NCBI RefSeq assembly: GCF_005671395.1
Contig: NZ_CP040428.1
Span: 2,480,001-2,544,000 of the forward strand
Length of the DNA stretch: 64,000 bases
Direction: 5' to 3'
Origin: Jejubacter calystegiae
GTDB taxonomy: Bacteria; Pseudomonadota; Gammaproteobacteria; Enterobacterales; Enterobacteriaceae
Below, piece by piece: positions 36,643 to 44,672 of the stretch. The stretch's first letter is position 1. Each line of letters starts with the position of its first letter. The notes below the pieces were generated by a model, which saw only the letters and a list, made by a program, of their open reading frames with translations, had not been told where the DNA came from and made no database searches. A program made the position numbers and the translations under genes.

Positions 36643-36978
36643 ATGACTTCCCGTGATGATGAATTGTACTCAGATATTGGGCGAATTTTATTCGAATCGG
36701 CGCCTGAAGATGCTCAAATGATATTTTTAGATGCTGAACTGTCGCCAGAAGATGATCATGCAAAGCTGTTATATGATTACATTAATAAAAAAAACGAGAA
36801 AACTTGGTTTTTACCGGGTTCTCCAGAAACGGATAGCTTACTTCTCAAAAAGTTAGTAGAGCTAAGGTGTTTTTATATAGAGCAGGGGCTTACAGGCGGG
36901 CGACCTGTATGGCATGGTTGTCTTGTTACCGTTGATCTTGAAAACATGAAGATTAATTTAGACTATCGTTATGACTGA
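36643..36978 (+). CDS. Immunity protein of module 2, YezG/DUF600-like
   Basis: 111 residues, cytosolic and acidic. It begins right after the toxin stop (TAA then ATG). The start (ELYSDIGRILFESAPEDAQM) and the C-terminal WHGCLVTVDLENMKINLDY resemble the YezG (DUF600) immunity family, which pairs with His-Me nuclease toxins such as Bacillus YeeF-type proteins; this agrees with the tip encoded upstream. Unlike the toxin fragment it has its own start and could be expressed from a promoter inside the fragment, protecting against siblings that carry the active tip. Confidence 0.75.
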   Translation: MTSRDDELYSDIGRILFESAPEDAQMIFLDAELSPEDDHAKLLYDYINKKNEKTWFLPGSPETDSLLLKKLVELRCFYIEQGLTGGRPVWHGCLVTVDLENMKINLDYRYD

Positions 36979-36979
36979 T

Positions 36980-37008
36980 AAAACCCCAGCCCTTGTGGCT
37001 GGGGTTTT
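36980..37008. terminator. Bidirectional terminator between module-2 immunity gene and symE
   Basis: AAAACCCCAGCC (36980-36991) pairs with GGCTGGGGTTTT (36997-37008). It lies between convergent genes and can serve both. Confidence 0.85.
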
Positions 37009-37022
37009 ACTTTATAAACCAG

Positions 37023-37385
37023 TTAGTTACTGTTCTGTCGCTGCGGCTTACTGATCACCTCGATCAAATCAGCGATCTGCTGCTGTTTGCGGGTAGAAAG
37101 TTTACAGACCTTACGCAGAGCCTGCATGATCTCCGGCTCGGATGGAGTGGTTTCCTGTGCCAGGATAATCAGGCAACCCGGAAGCACTTTGACGTTAACT
37201 GGTGTCCCGGTTTCAAATCCGACTTCCCCCAGCCAGTTGCCTTTTAGATGCAGACTGGGGCTTCGACTGTAACGCGTAGTTATGTCGGTGGTGGAATTTT
37301 CGTGACGTATGCTGGTATATCCGACTTTCAGGTTACGTTGCGTTTTGGAAATAACCGCCTGTGGCTTATGATGTGCATCAGCCAT
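37023..37385 (-). CDS. symE: SymE-family protein, module 2
   Basis: 120 residues from ATG 37385, with AGGAG 7 bases upstream. The core HLKGNWLGEVGFETGTPVNV, KVLPGCLIILAQE and ALRKVCKLSTRKQQQIADLI are characteristic of SymE, an AbrB-fold protein of the SymE/SymR type I toxin-antitoxin system, whose E. coli member is SOS-induced and repressed by an antisense RNA. A perfect LexA-type box lies 137 bases upstream. The long leader is compatible with an antisense RNA encoded on the forward strand, but I cannot identify one. The gene is antisense to, and convergent with, the immunity gene. A 73% or better look-alike follows module 3. Confidence 0.85.
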   Translation of the reverse strand: MADAHHKPQAVISKTQRNLKVGYTSIRHENSTTDITTRYSRSPSLHLKGNWLGEVGFETGTPVNVKVLPGCLIILAQETTPSEPEIMQALRKVCKLSTRKQQQIADLIEVISKPQRQNSN

Positions 37386-37521
37386 AATCAACTCCTGTTC
37401 AGTTGGTTGTGGTCAGCGGCCTGTCAGTGTTTGCGGCACTGGCGGGTCGCGCCTGTATTAATAACGTATTTTCGCAGCTGTGTTCCTTTGTTAATAAATT
37501 AAGGGTTGTCGTTATTTTAAT

Positions 37522-37537
37522 CTGTAATAACTTACAG
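37522..37537 (-). promoter_or_regulatory. LexA-type SOS box upstream of symE (module 2)
   Basis: On the reverse strand the 20-mer centred here reads TACTGTAAGTTATTACAGAT, with the perfect CTGT-N8-ACAG core. An AT-rich TAAAAT hexamer follows it. E. coli symE is also LexA-controlled. The box is conserved at the equivalent place in module 3. Confidence 0.75.
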
Positions 37538-37667
37538 TAGTGCACTGTGTTTCTGATTTCTGAATCCGGTTCGCAAGATTTAAATTAAATTTCAGCGCTG
37601 TTACATTGGCTGAACTATTTTTCGCTTTGCGGCTGTGTTTGGGAGAAATATGTTCTCACGGTGAATG

Positions 37668-37944
37668 TTCCGTTCACTTTGCGTTTCTTTTCCATATGCC
37701 AGTCCCGGCACCGGTGAACGGGTAAGGAGGCTCAAGCGCCGCCTCCTTACAACCTGGCTTTCCGGCGTGAAAATCGCCCTTCGGGTCCCCTCCGCTCATT
37801 CCCGGCAGCCGGACGGGTCGGGCGTGACGGCACGTCCGTGTGCCGCACGCCCTCAGCCCGACATCCCTGTCGGGCTGACCCTGGCAGCCAGGAACGCTCC
37901 GGCGATTTTCAGGCCGGGATGGGTGCCCGCTGTAACCTTCTGCT
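37668..37944. repeat. Hairpin-rich linker repeat, copy B
   Basis: 277 bases, the same length as copy A and nearly identical after the first 60 bases. It contains the same hairpins, including CAGCCCGACA/TGTCGGGCTG at 37854-37877. It ends at AGCGG (37945), where the next cdiA fragment begins. The 282 bases between symE and this copy are AT-rich, carry the LexA box, and are otherwise without features. Confidence 0.8.
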
Positions 37945-37980
37945 AGCGGCGGCGCGCTGCTTTCCGGCGACCAGGTCCAG

Positions 37981-40900
37981 TTGGTCAGCCGTGGCGATGT
38001 CACTAACAGCGGTACCATCAGCGGACGTGAAATGACGCAGATCAGTGCCGATAACCTGACCAATCAGGGTTTTGTGCAGGGCAAGTCGGTCACGGTGCTT
38101 ACCGATAACGACATTATCAACAGCGGCGGTACGCTGCTGGCTCAGGACAGCCTGACGTTGCAGGCGGGGCACGATATTATCAGCCGCACTGAAGGCGGCA
38201 GCGCCGGAACCGAAGCCTGGCTGGACCGCAGCGCCGGTATTTACGTTCAGAACGATAAAGGCGAGCTGACGCTGAAGGCGATGAATGATATCACCCTGAC
38301 GGCAAGCGAGCTGATTAACCGGGGCCAGGAGAGTACGACGCAGATTATCGCCGGGCGCGATTTGAACCTGGATACCCAGCGCCTGAGCCATGCCACCGAC
38401 TATACCCGCGACAGCAAGCGATACGATCGTACGCTGTCCACTCAGGAAGCGGGAAGCCGCATTGATGCGGGCGGGGTGCTTGCGATTGCCGCAGGCCGGG
38501 ATATCAACGCCCGGGCGGCGGAGATAAGCGCGGGCGATGCGTTAACGGCGCAGGCCGGGCGTGATATTAATCTGACCAGCGGCGAAGCCACTTACGATCA
38601 CGAGGGGCGCAGTAAATGGACCAGCTCCGGTTTCCTGTCGAAGACGAAGCATGAGCTGTACGGCAACACCTCGCAGCGCGAAGCGCAGAGCACGACGGTG
38701 AGCGGCGACAGCGTCCAGATGCAGGCCGGTCGGGATCTGACGGTGCAGGGCAGCAATGTGGTGGGCACCGGCGATGTGAGTCTGGCGGCGGGGAATAACC
38801 TGACCCTGACCACGGTGGAAGAGGTACTGCACGACACGCTGGTGAAGCAGAAGAAAAAGTCGGGGCTGATGAGCACCGGCGGTATCGGGTTTACGGTGGG
38901 AAGCCTGAGCCAGAAGGTGAGTACCGAAAGCGACAGTAATATACAGAAGGGCAGCACCGTTGGCAGCAGCGGCGGGAATGTCTCGCTGAGCGCCGGGAAT
39001 CTGGCCTCAATTCACGGCAGCGATGTGGTGGCGGGTCAGGATATCAGCATTACCGGTCGCGATGTGGCGATAACGGCGGCGCAGAACAGCCATACTGAGC
39101 TGACGAAGACCGAGACGAAGAGCAGCGGGCTGACGCTGGGGCTTTCGGGGTCGGTGGGCAGCGCGCTGAACACGGCGACGCAGCAGGCGCGGGCGGCAGG
39201 TAAAGAGGACGATGGCCGGCTGGCGGCGCTGAAGGGGACTCAGGCGGCGCTGACCGGCTATCAGGCGGCACAGGCCGGCAGGCTGGCGGCGGTGTCGGAC
39301 GATAAAAAGGACGGTAATACCGTCGGGGTGATGCTGAGCTACGGCAGCCAGAAATCGACGTCGGAAAGCCGGCTGGAGCAGCGTACGTCCTCCGGAAGCA
39401 CCTTAACGGCGGGCCGGGATATGACCATCCGTGCCACGGGCGACGGTAACGGCCAGGGCGGCGACCTGGTGGTGCAGGGCAGCCAGCTGACGGCGGGGCG
39501 TGATATGGCGCTTGCGGCGAACCAGGATATCAGCCTGAGTTCGGGGCAGAACAGCGACCAACTGAGCGGCAGCAATAAGAGCAGCGGCGGCAGCGTGGGT
39601 GTGGGTATCGGCGTGGGCTCGGGTAGCGCCGGTTTTACGGTATCGGCGAGCGTAAACCAGAGTCAGGGTCGCGAGAAGGGTAACGGTCTGACCCATACGG
39701 AGACCACGGTGGACGCGGGGCGTCAGGTGAGTCTCAGCAGCGGACGGGATACGCTGTTGCAGGGCGCCCAGGTGAGCGGGGAGTCGATAAAGGCGGAGGT
39801 GGGGCGCAATCTGACGATGCGTAGCGAGCAGGACAGCGACCGCTATGATATGAAGCAGAGCAGCAGCAGCGCCGGCGCGAGCGTCACCTGGGGAGCGGGG
39901 GCCAGCGGTTCGGCGAGCGTGAGCGCCAGCCGGGACAAGATGCACAGCAATTTTGATTCGGTGCAGGAGCAGACGGGACTGTTTGCGGGTAAGGGCGGCT
40001 TCGATGTGACGGTGGGCGAGCATACCCAGCTGGATGGGGCAGTGATAGCCTCGACGGCATCGCCTGAGAATAACCGTCTGGATACGGGAACGCTGGGCTG
40101 GAGCGATATCCACAATCAGGCGGACTATAAGGTGGAGCACCAGAGCGCGGGGCTTTCCACGGGCGGTAGCGTGGGAGACCAGTTTCTGGGCAATGCGGCG
40201 AGCAGTCTGCTGGTGGGGATGAACGGCGAGGGGCATGACAGCAGTACCACGCATGCCGCCGTGAGTGACGGGGCCATCACCATCCGGGATAAGGATAAGC
40301 AGGCTCAGGATGTGGCAGGGCTTTCCCGGGACACCGAACATGCGGCGAACGGTCTGAGCCCGATATTTGACAAGGAGAAGGAGCAGCAGCGGCTTCAGGA
40401 AGCGCAGCTGATAGGAGAGATAGGCCGTCAGGTGGGGGATATCGCGACAACGGAAGGGACTATCGCCGGGATGAAGGCGAAGAAAGACCCGGCAGCGCTG
40501 GCAGAGGCGAAGGCACAGCTGGAGCGTGAAGGAAAACCGTTCAGTGATAAGGATGTGGCGGAGCGGGCCTACAACAATGTGATGCAGCAGTTCGGTACCG
40601 GCAGTGCGTTGCAGCAGGGAATCCAGGCGGCAACGGCGGCGGTGCAGGGGCTGGCGGGAGGTGACCTGGCTCAGGCCATCAGCGGCGCGTCGGCGCCGTA
40701 TCTGGCGGAGCAGATACATAAGCTGACGGAAGGTAATCCGGAAGCGAAAGCGATGGCGCACGCGGTGGTGGGTGCGGTGACTTCCTGGGCTGCGGGTAAC
40801 AACGCGGCGGCGGGAGCTGCCGGTGCGGTGACCGGTGAAGTGATGGCGCAACTGGTGATGGGGCAGCTTTATCCGGGCAAGAAGGTCAGCGAGCTGACAG

Positions 40901-41916
40901 AAACGGAGAAGCAGACCATCAGCACGCTGGGCACGCTGGCGGCGGGTCTGGCGGGGGGGCTTGCCGGAAACAGTACGGCGGATGCGGTGGGTGGAGCGCA
41001 GGCCGGGAAGAATTCGGTTGAGAATAACTATCTGAGTAATACCCAGAAGGCTCAGAAGAAGGAAGAACTGGCGGAATGTAAGACAGTTGCCTGTAAAGCT
41101 CAGACAGAAGCGAAATGGACGGCGATTGATTTGGGGCAGGACGGCAGCTTTGCGGCGGGTATGGTGGCCGGGGTTCCGGCAGGTCTGTATGATGCTGTGG
41201 ACAGTATCGTGAAAACTGCCAGCAGTCCGCTTGAAACCTATGAAGCGCTGAAATCGCTGTTTAACAGTGGTGATGTGCTGGGCAATGTCTCGGATGCAGT
41301 GAAGCAATCCTATATTGATCGCATTGATCGAATGGAAGCGGAGTACCAGAGAGCCGGGGCCAGCGGATCGTTTAATGCCGGTGTTGAAGGCGGTAAGCTG
41401 GTCACGGATATAGCCGGATTGTTGGCTGGCGGTGCTGGCGTGGTGAAAGGTGGTGCGGTACTGACGGAGAAGGTTGTTGCGAAGGTCGCAGGTAAGGCTG
41501 AATCAGCGGTTGCGAATGCAGGGAAAGCAACCAGCGGAGCTGAGAATGTAGCACTCTATCCGAAGCTGAAAGACGACCTGTTGCAGCAGAATCTGAATAA
41601 TATTGCGAAGCAGGATCCGAGGCTGGCGATCGCTGTTAAAGGAGATGGCACTAAAAATCCTAATTTCTCTATAGGAATGGGAACAGCAGCCGATGCTGAC
41701 AGGTTGGGTAAGATATGGGTTGGTGATGGTGGGAAATTGGTTGATAATCAAAAAAAATGTCCAGGTTGTTGGACTAGTGCTGATGGTACCCGTTTGTATC
41801 GTCCGCCAACTAATAAGAAAAGCCAATTTGCTACTACAGGTGTTCAGGCAAATTTCCAGCAGTTCGATAAGTCAGGAGCGATGATCAGTAATGGTCATCT
41901 AAATGTGACCAAATGA
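37981..41916 (+). CDS. Orphan CdiA fragment (module 3) with probable RNase tip
   Basis: Homology to cdiA begins at 37945; the first possible initiator is a TTG without a ribosome-binding site, so it is likely silent. FHA-2 and pretoxin copies occupy about 1012 residues. VENN is intact (41017-41028). The tip is 295 residues: an Ala/Gly-rich middle part (FAAGMVAGVPAGLYDAVDSI, GLLAGGAGVVKGGAVLTEKV) and a compact C-terminal domain with KIWVGDGGKLVDNQKKCPGC, ADGTRLYRPPTN and a final NGHLNVTK. Similar small domains in polymorphic toxins are RNases, and the Imm8-like partner agrees, but no catalytic residue is certain. Confidence 0.75.
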   Translation: MVSRGDVTNSGTISGREMTQISADNLTNQGFVQGKSVTVLTDNDIINSGGTLLAQDSLTLQAGHDIISRTEGGSAGTEAWLDRSAGIYVQNDKGELTLKAMNDITLTASELINRGQESTTQIIAGRDLNLDTQRLSHATDYTRDSKRYDRTLSTQEAGSRIDAGGVLAIAAGRDINARAAEISAGDALTAQAGRDINLTSGEATYDHEGRSKWTSSGFLSKTKHELYGNTSQREAQSTTVSGDSVQMQAGRDLTVQGSNVVGTGDVSLAAGNNLTLTTVEEVLHDTLVKQKKKSGLMSTGGIGFTVGSLSQKVSTESDSNIQKGSTVGSSGGNVSLSAGNLASIHGSDVVAGQDISITGRDVAITAAQNSHTELTKTETKSSGLTLGLSGSVGSALNTATQQARAAGKEDDGRLAALKGTQAALTGYQAAQAGRLAAVSDDKKDGNTVGVMLSYGSQKSTSESRLEQRTSSGSTLTAGRDMTIRATGDGNGQGGDLVVQGSQLTAGRDMALAANQDISLSSGQNSDQLSGSNKSSGGSVGVGIGVGSGSAGFTVSASVNQSQGREKGNGLTHTETTVDAGRQVSLSSGRDTLLQGAQVSGESIKAEVGRNLTMRSEQDSDRYDMKQSSSSAGASVTWGAGASGSASVSASRDKMHSNFDSVQEQTGLFAGKGGFDVTVGEHTQLDGAVIASTASPENNRLDTGTLGWSDIHNQADYKVEHQSAGLSTGGSVGDQFLGNAASSLLVGMNGEGHDSSTTHAAVSDGAITIRDKDKQAQDVAGLSRDTEHAANGLSPIFDKEKEQQRLQEAQLIGEIGRQVGDIATTEGTIAGMKAKKDPAALAEAKAQLEREGKPFSDKDVAERAYNNVMQQFGTGSALQQGIQAATAAVQGLAGGDLAQAISGASAPYLAEQIHKLTEGNPEAKAMAHAVVGAVTSWAAGNNAAAGAAGAVTGEVMAQLVMGQLYPGKKVSELTETEKQTISTLGTLAAGLAGGLAGNSTADAVGGAQAGKNSVENNYLSNTQKAQKKEELAECKTVACKAQTEAKWTAIDLGQDGSFAAGMVAGVPAGLYDAVDSIVKTASSPLETYEALKSLFNSGDVLGNVSDAVKQSYIDRIDRMEAEYQRAGASGSFNAGVEGGKLVTDIAGLLAGGAGVVKGGAVLTEKVVAKVAGKAESAVANAGKATSGAENVALYPKLKDDLLQQNLNNIAKQDPRLAIAVKGDGTKNPNFSIGMGTAADADRLGKIWVGDGGKLVDNQKKCPGCWTSADGTRLYRPPTNKKSQFATTGVQANFQQFDKSGAMISNGHLNVTK

Positions 41917-42260
41917 AAGCCGATTTAAAATCTCTGTGGTCTGATCATTTTTTACTAGAAGAGTATCAGCCTTCGGAACCTGATAATTTTTCTTTGTGGG
42001 TAGAATTATCGATAGGTGCTGATAATGGGGAAGAGGCCGATTACTTTCGAATAAAAATATGTACCCCCGAATGGCTCTGTAAGCACCAGTGGCTGCCGGA
42101 GCTGATACGGCATACGCTGCTGGTACGTAAATACGATCTGGATGAGATCAAAAAGACCATCACCGATTATATCGACCAGTGCGAAGGTGAAGACTGGATG
42201 GAGATAGCCCAAAAACTCGCGCGCGTCTTTGCCTGGGAGTATGAAGACTATCAGCCTTAA
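41913..42260 (+). CDS. Immunity protein of module 3, Imm8-like
   Basis: 115 residues, acidic and cytosolic. The ATG overlaps the toxin stop (ATGA). Features typical of the Imm8 family are SLWVELSIGADNGEEADYFR, ICTPEWLCKHQWL, a KKTITDYIDQCEGEDWMEIA helix and the C-terminal FAWEYEDYQ. It should bind and block the toxin tip encoded just upstream. Confidence 0.78.
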   Translation: MKADLKSLWSDHFLLEEYQPSEPDNFSLWVELSIGADNGEEADYFRIKICTPEWLCKHQWLPELIRHTLLVRKYDLDEIKKTITDYIDQCEGEDWMEIAQKLARVFAWEYEDYQP

Positions 42261-42266
42261 ATAACT

Positions 42267-42291
42267 AATCCCGCCCTTTACCGGCGGGATT
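42267..42291. terminator. Bidirectional terminator between module-3 immunity gene and symE
   Basis: AATCCCGCC (42267-42275) pairs with GGCGGGATT (42283-42291) followed by TT; nearly the same hairpin as after module 1. Confidence 0.8.
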
Positions 42292-42307
42292 TTACTTTAC
42301 AGACCAG

Positions 42308-42670
42308 TCAGTTACCGTTCTGCTTCTGCGGCCTGCTGATCGCCTCGATCAGATCCGTGATCTGCCGCTGCTTACGGGCAGAAAGCTTACCGGCTTTGCG
42401 TAATGCCTGCATGATTTCCGGCTCGGGTGGGGAAGTTTCCTGTGCCAGGATAATCAGGCAACCCGGAAGCACTTTGACGTTAACTGGTGTCCCGGTTTCA
42501 AATCCGACTTCCCCCAGCCAGTTGCCTTTCAGGTGCAGGCTGGGGCTTCGGCTGTAGCGCGTGGTTATACCGGTCGTGGAATTTTCGTGACGCATGCTGG
42601 TATATCCGACTTTCAGGTTGCGTTGTGTTTTGGAAATAACCGCCTGTGGCTTATGATGTGCATCAGCCAT
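42308..42670 (-). CDS. symE: SymE-family protein, module 3
   Basis: 120 residues from ATG 42670, with a GGGAGAG ribosome-binding site. Very close to the module-2 copy; the differences cluster near the C-terminus (ALRKAGKLSARKQRQITDLI, so the Cys of the module-2 KVCKL segment is Gly here). The perfect LexA-type box lies about 135 bases upstream. Keeping two near-identical copies intact while their neighbours' toxin tips differ suggests the symE segment travels as part of the repeated unit. Confidence 0.85.
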   Translation of the reverse strand: MADAHHKPQAVISKTQRNLKVGYTSMRHENSTTGITTRYSRSPSLHLKGNWLGEVGFETGTPVNVKVLPGCLIILAQETSPPEPEIMQALRKAGKLSARKQRQITDLIEAISRPQKQNGN

Positions 42671-42805
42671 AATCAACTCTCCCGTAGTTGGTTGTGGTCA
42701 GCGGCCTGTCAGTGTTAGCGCACTGGCGGGCCGCGCCTGTATTAATAGCGTATCTTCGCTACTGTATTCCTGCATTAATAAATTAAGGGCTGCCGTTATC
42801 TTAGC

Positions 42806-42821
42806 CTGTAATTAATCACAG
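42806..42821 (-). promoter_or_regulatory. LexA-type SOS box upstream of symE (module 3)
   Basis: Reverse strand CACTGTGATTAATTACAGGC, with a perfect CTGT-N8-ACAG core, at the same offset from symE as in module 2. The spacer bases differ between the two boxes while the CTGT and ACAG halves are kept. Confidence 0.7.
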
Positions 42822-42942
42822 TGGTGCGCCTGTTTTTTGTTTTCTGAAGCTGTTTCGCAATATTTAAACTGATTTACAGTGTTGTTTCATTGACGGGTAA
42901 ATAGTGCCATGTTCAGGAGATATATGTGCGCATTGTGGAGTA

Positions 42943-43181
42943 TTCCGTTCACTTTGAGTTTCTTTTTCCTCTGTCAGTTCCGGTGCCGGTGAACGGGTAA
43001 GGAGGCTCAAGCGCCGCCTCCTTACAACCTGGCTTTCCGGCGTGAAAATCGCCCTTCGGGTATAACCCGGCCCATCCCTGGGCCGGTCCCTTCGGGCAAC
43101 GCCTGCGGCGTTGTTCAAAATTGCTCCCGGCAATTTTGTCCTCCGCTCATTCCCGGCAGCCGGACGGGTCGGGCGTGACGG
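42943..43181. repeat. Linker repeat copy C, left part (split by IS element)
   Basis: Matches copies A and B, including GTAAGGAGGC/GCCTCCTTAC (42997-43025), up to GGGCGTGACGG, where the insertion element interrupts it. It carries an additional block of about 79 bases (about 43061-43139) absent from A and B, made of three successive hairpins: CCGGCCCA/TGGGCCGG (43067-43086), CAACGCC/GGCGTTG (43097-43113) and AAAATTGC/GCAATTTT (43117-43137). Confidence 0.75.
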
Positions 43182-44576
43182 TACATATATGGACGCTCCC
43201 GGATCGCAAATGTTTTTTCAGTAAAAATGACAAAGTGGTAGCTGCAGCCATATATTCGGTCTTTATTCCAGGGATTTTCCCCTGACCATGATGAGTAACC
43301 GCCAGGTGAGTACCAGACATCCACTACGGGCTTTTCCGCCCCTGTGCCGTCACGGCTTCTCTCACCTGCGGTCTTACCTGTTTTGCCATCTTACTGATTA
43401 CACCCGCACTTCCGGTAACGTGTGACTCTGTTTACTGTAACCCGTAGCGTCAGCCTGAGCCTGTATCAGGCTGGCGTTGCGGGGTGGTATTCTGTTCCGC
43501 GCCTCAGCATCGCCCACAGTATCCGGGTGGTTTTATTGGCCTGTGCGGTGACTGCCACGTTGTGAGGTTTGCGCTGCATCAGCGCCAGCAGCCATGGGGT
43601 TCCCTGACCGGTTCGCTGAATCCAGGCTGCCACCGCTCTCGCCCCGTGAACCAGAAGGAAGCGAAAATAGCTGTCCCCCCGTTTGCTGATGTGCCCCAGT
43701 TTCTGGTGACCTCCGCTGGAATGCTCCCGGGGAGTCAGCCCCACCCAGGCGGCAAACTGTTTTGCCGAGCCGAACTGCTGTGCGTTTCCGACAGAGGCCA
43801 CAACATAAGTGGCTGTCAGCAGACCCACGCCCGGCACCTGCGCCACACGCTGACAATCCGGGCGGCTTCTGAACCATGCCGTGAGCTCTTTTTCCACCTG
43901 CGACAGCTGGTTGTCCAGCTCCCGGATATGCGCCAGCTGGCGGGCGGCGCTGGACCGGACCAGAGGTGAAAGCCCGTTTTCATCATCACCCAGGATATCG
44001 GACGCGCACTGATGAACCTGCCGACGCCCCCCCGGAATGACAAACCCAAATTCAGCCAGCATCGCCCGCAGGCTGTTAATCACGGCGGTTCGCTCCCGGA
44101 TAAGCAGACTCCGTTCGATATGCAGTGTCAGTACCGCCTGCTGCTCTACCGTTTTTATTTCAACGAAACGCATGTTTGGCCGGGTGACAGCCTCGCAGAT
44201 GGCTTCTGCATCTGCCGCATCTGTCTTGTTCGTTTTGACGTAGGGTTTTACATACTGAGGCGGAATCAGTTTCACCTGATGACCGTGCTCCCTGAACAGC
44301 CGCCCGAAGTGATGGCTGGATGAACACGCCTCCATCCCGATAAGGCAGGGCGGCAGGTTGATAACAAACTGAACAAACCGGGCACGTGACAGACGCTTAC
44401 GCAAAACGGTATTCCCGTTGTGATCAACGCCGTGAAGCTGGAAAACACTTTTTGCCAGGTCAATACCGAGAGTTGATACTTGCATGATGGACGCTCCTCA
44501 TTTGTCAGGACGTTATACAACGATCCAGTCTGGTACACTGATACCGTAAAATCTGGAGCGTCCATCTCATTATCCC
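43182..44576 (-). mobile_element. IS110-family (IS1111-type) insertion sequence
   Basis: About 1.4 kb that breaks linker copy C. Subterminal inverted repeats TGGACGCTCC (43190-43199) and GGAGCGTCCA (44555-44564) lie a few bases in from each junction, a feature of the IS1111 subgroup; a third TGGACGCTCC lies at 44488-44497 just ahead of the transposase. Ends were inferred by comparing the linker with copies A and B, so they may be off by a few bases. Compared with those copies, eight bases (CACGTCCG) at the junction are replaced. The downstream non-coding part, about 284 bases, is long for an IS. Confidence 0.8.
43466..44485 (-). CDS. IS110-family DEDD transposase
   Basis: 339 residues. The N-terminal RuvC-like DEDD domain shows GIDLAKSVFQLHG, CLIGMEACSS and NKTDAADAEAICEA with the expected acidic residues; the C-terminal transposase_20 part has VPGVGLLTATYVVASVGN and FAAWVGLTPREHSSGGHQ, including the conserved serine. 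It appears intact. A hairpin CAGCCTGA/TCAGGCTG (43451-43473) spans the stop codon. Members of this family are guided to target and donor DNA by an element-encoded RNA. Confidence 0.92.
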   Translation of the reverse strand: MQVSTLGIDLAKSVFQLHGVDHNGNTVLRKRLSRARFVQFVINLPPCLIGMEACSSSHHFGRLFREHGHQVKLIPPQYVKPYVKTNKTDAADAEAICEAVTRPNMRFVEIKTVEQQAVLTLHIERSLLIRERTAVINSLRAMLAEFGFVIPGGRRQVHQCASDILGDDENGLSPLVRSSAARQLAHIRELDNQLSQVEKELTAWFRSRPDCQRVAQVPGVGLLTATYVVASVGNAQQFGSAKQFAAWVGLTPREHSSGGHQKLGHISKRGDSYFRFLLVHGARAVAAWIQRTGQGTPWLLALMQRKPHNVAVTAQANKTTRILWAMLRRGTEYHPATPA

Positions 44577-44672
44577 TGTGCCGTATGCCCTCAGCCCGGC
44601 ATCCCTGCCGGGCTGACCCTGGCAGCCGTGAACGCTCCGGCGATTTTCAGGCCGGGATGGGTGCCTTCTGCC
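44577..44672. repeat. Linker repeat copy C, right part
   Basis: Continues the linker after the insertion element. The hairpin CAGCCCGGCA/TGCCGGGCTG (44592-44615) differs from copies A and B at one position on each arm, and the two changes compensate each other. About nine bases near the 3' end (CGCTGTAAC) are missing, but the terminal CTTCTGC-(C/T)-AGCGG junction to cdiA sequence is kept. Confidence 0.7.
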
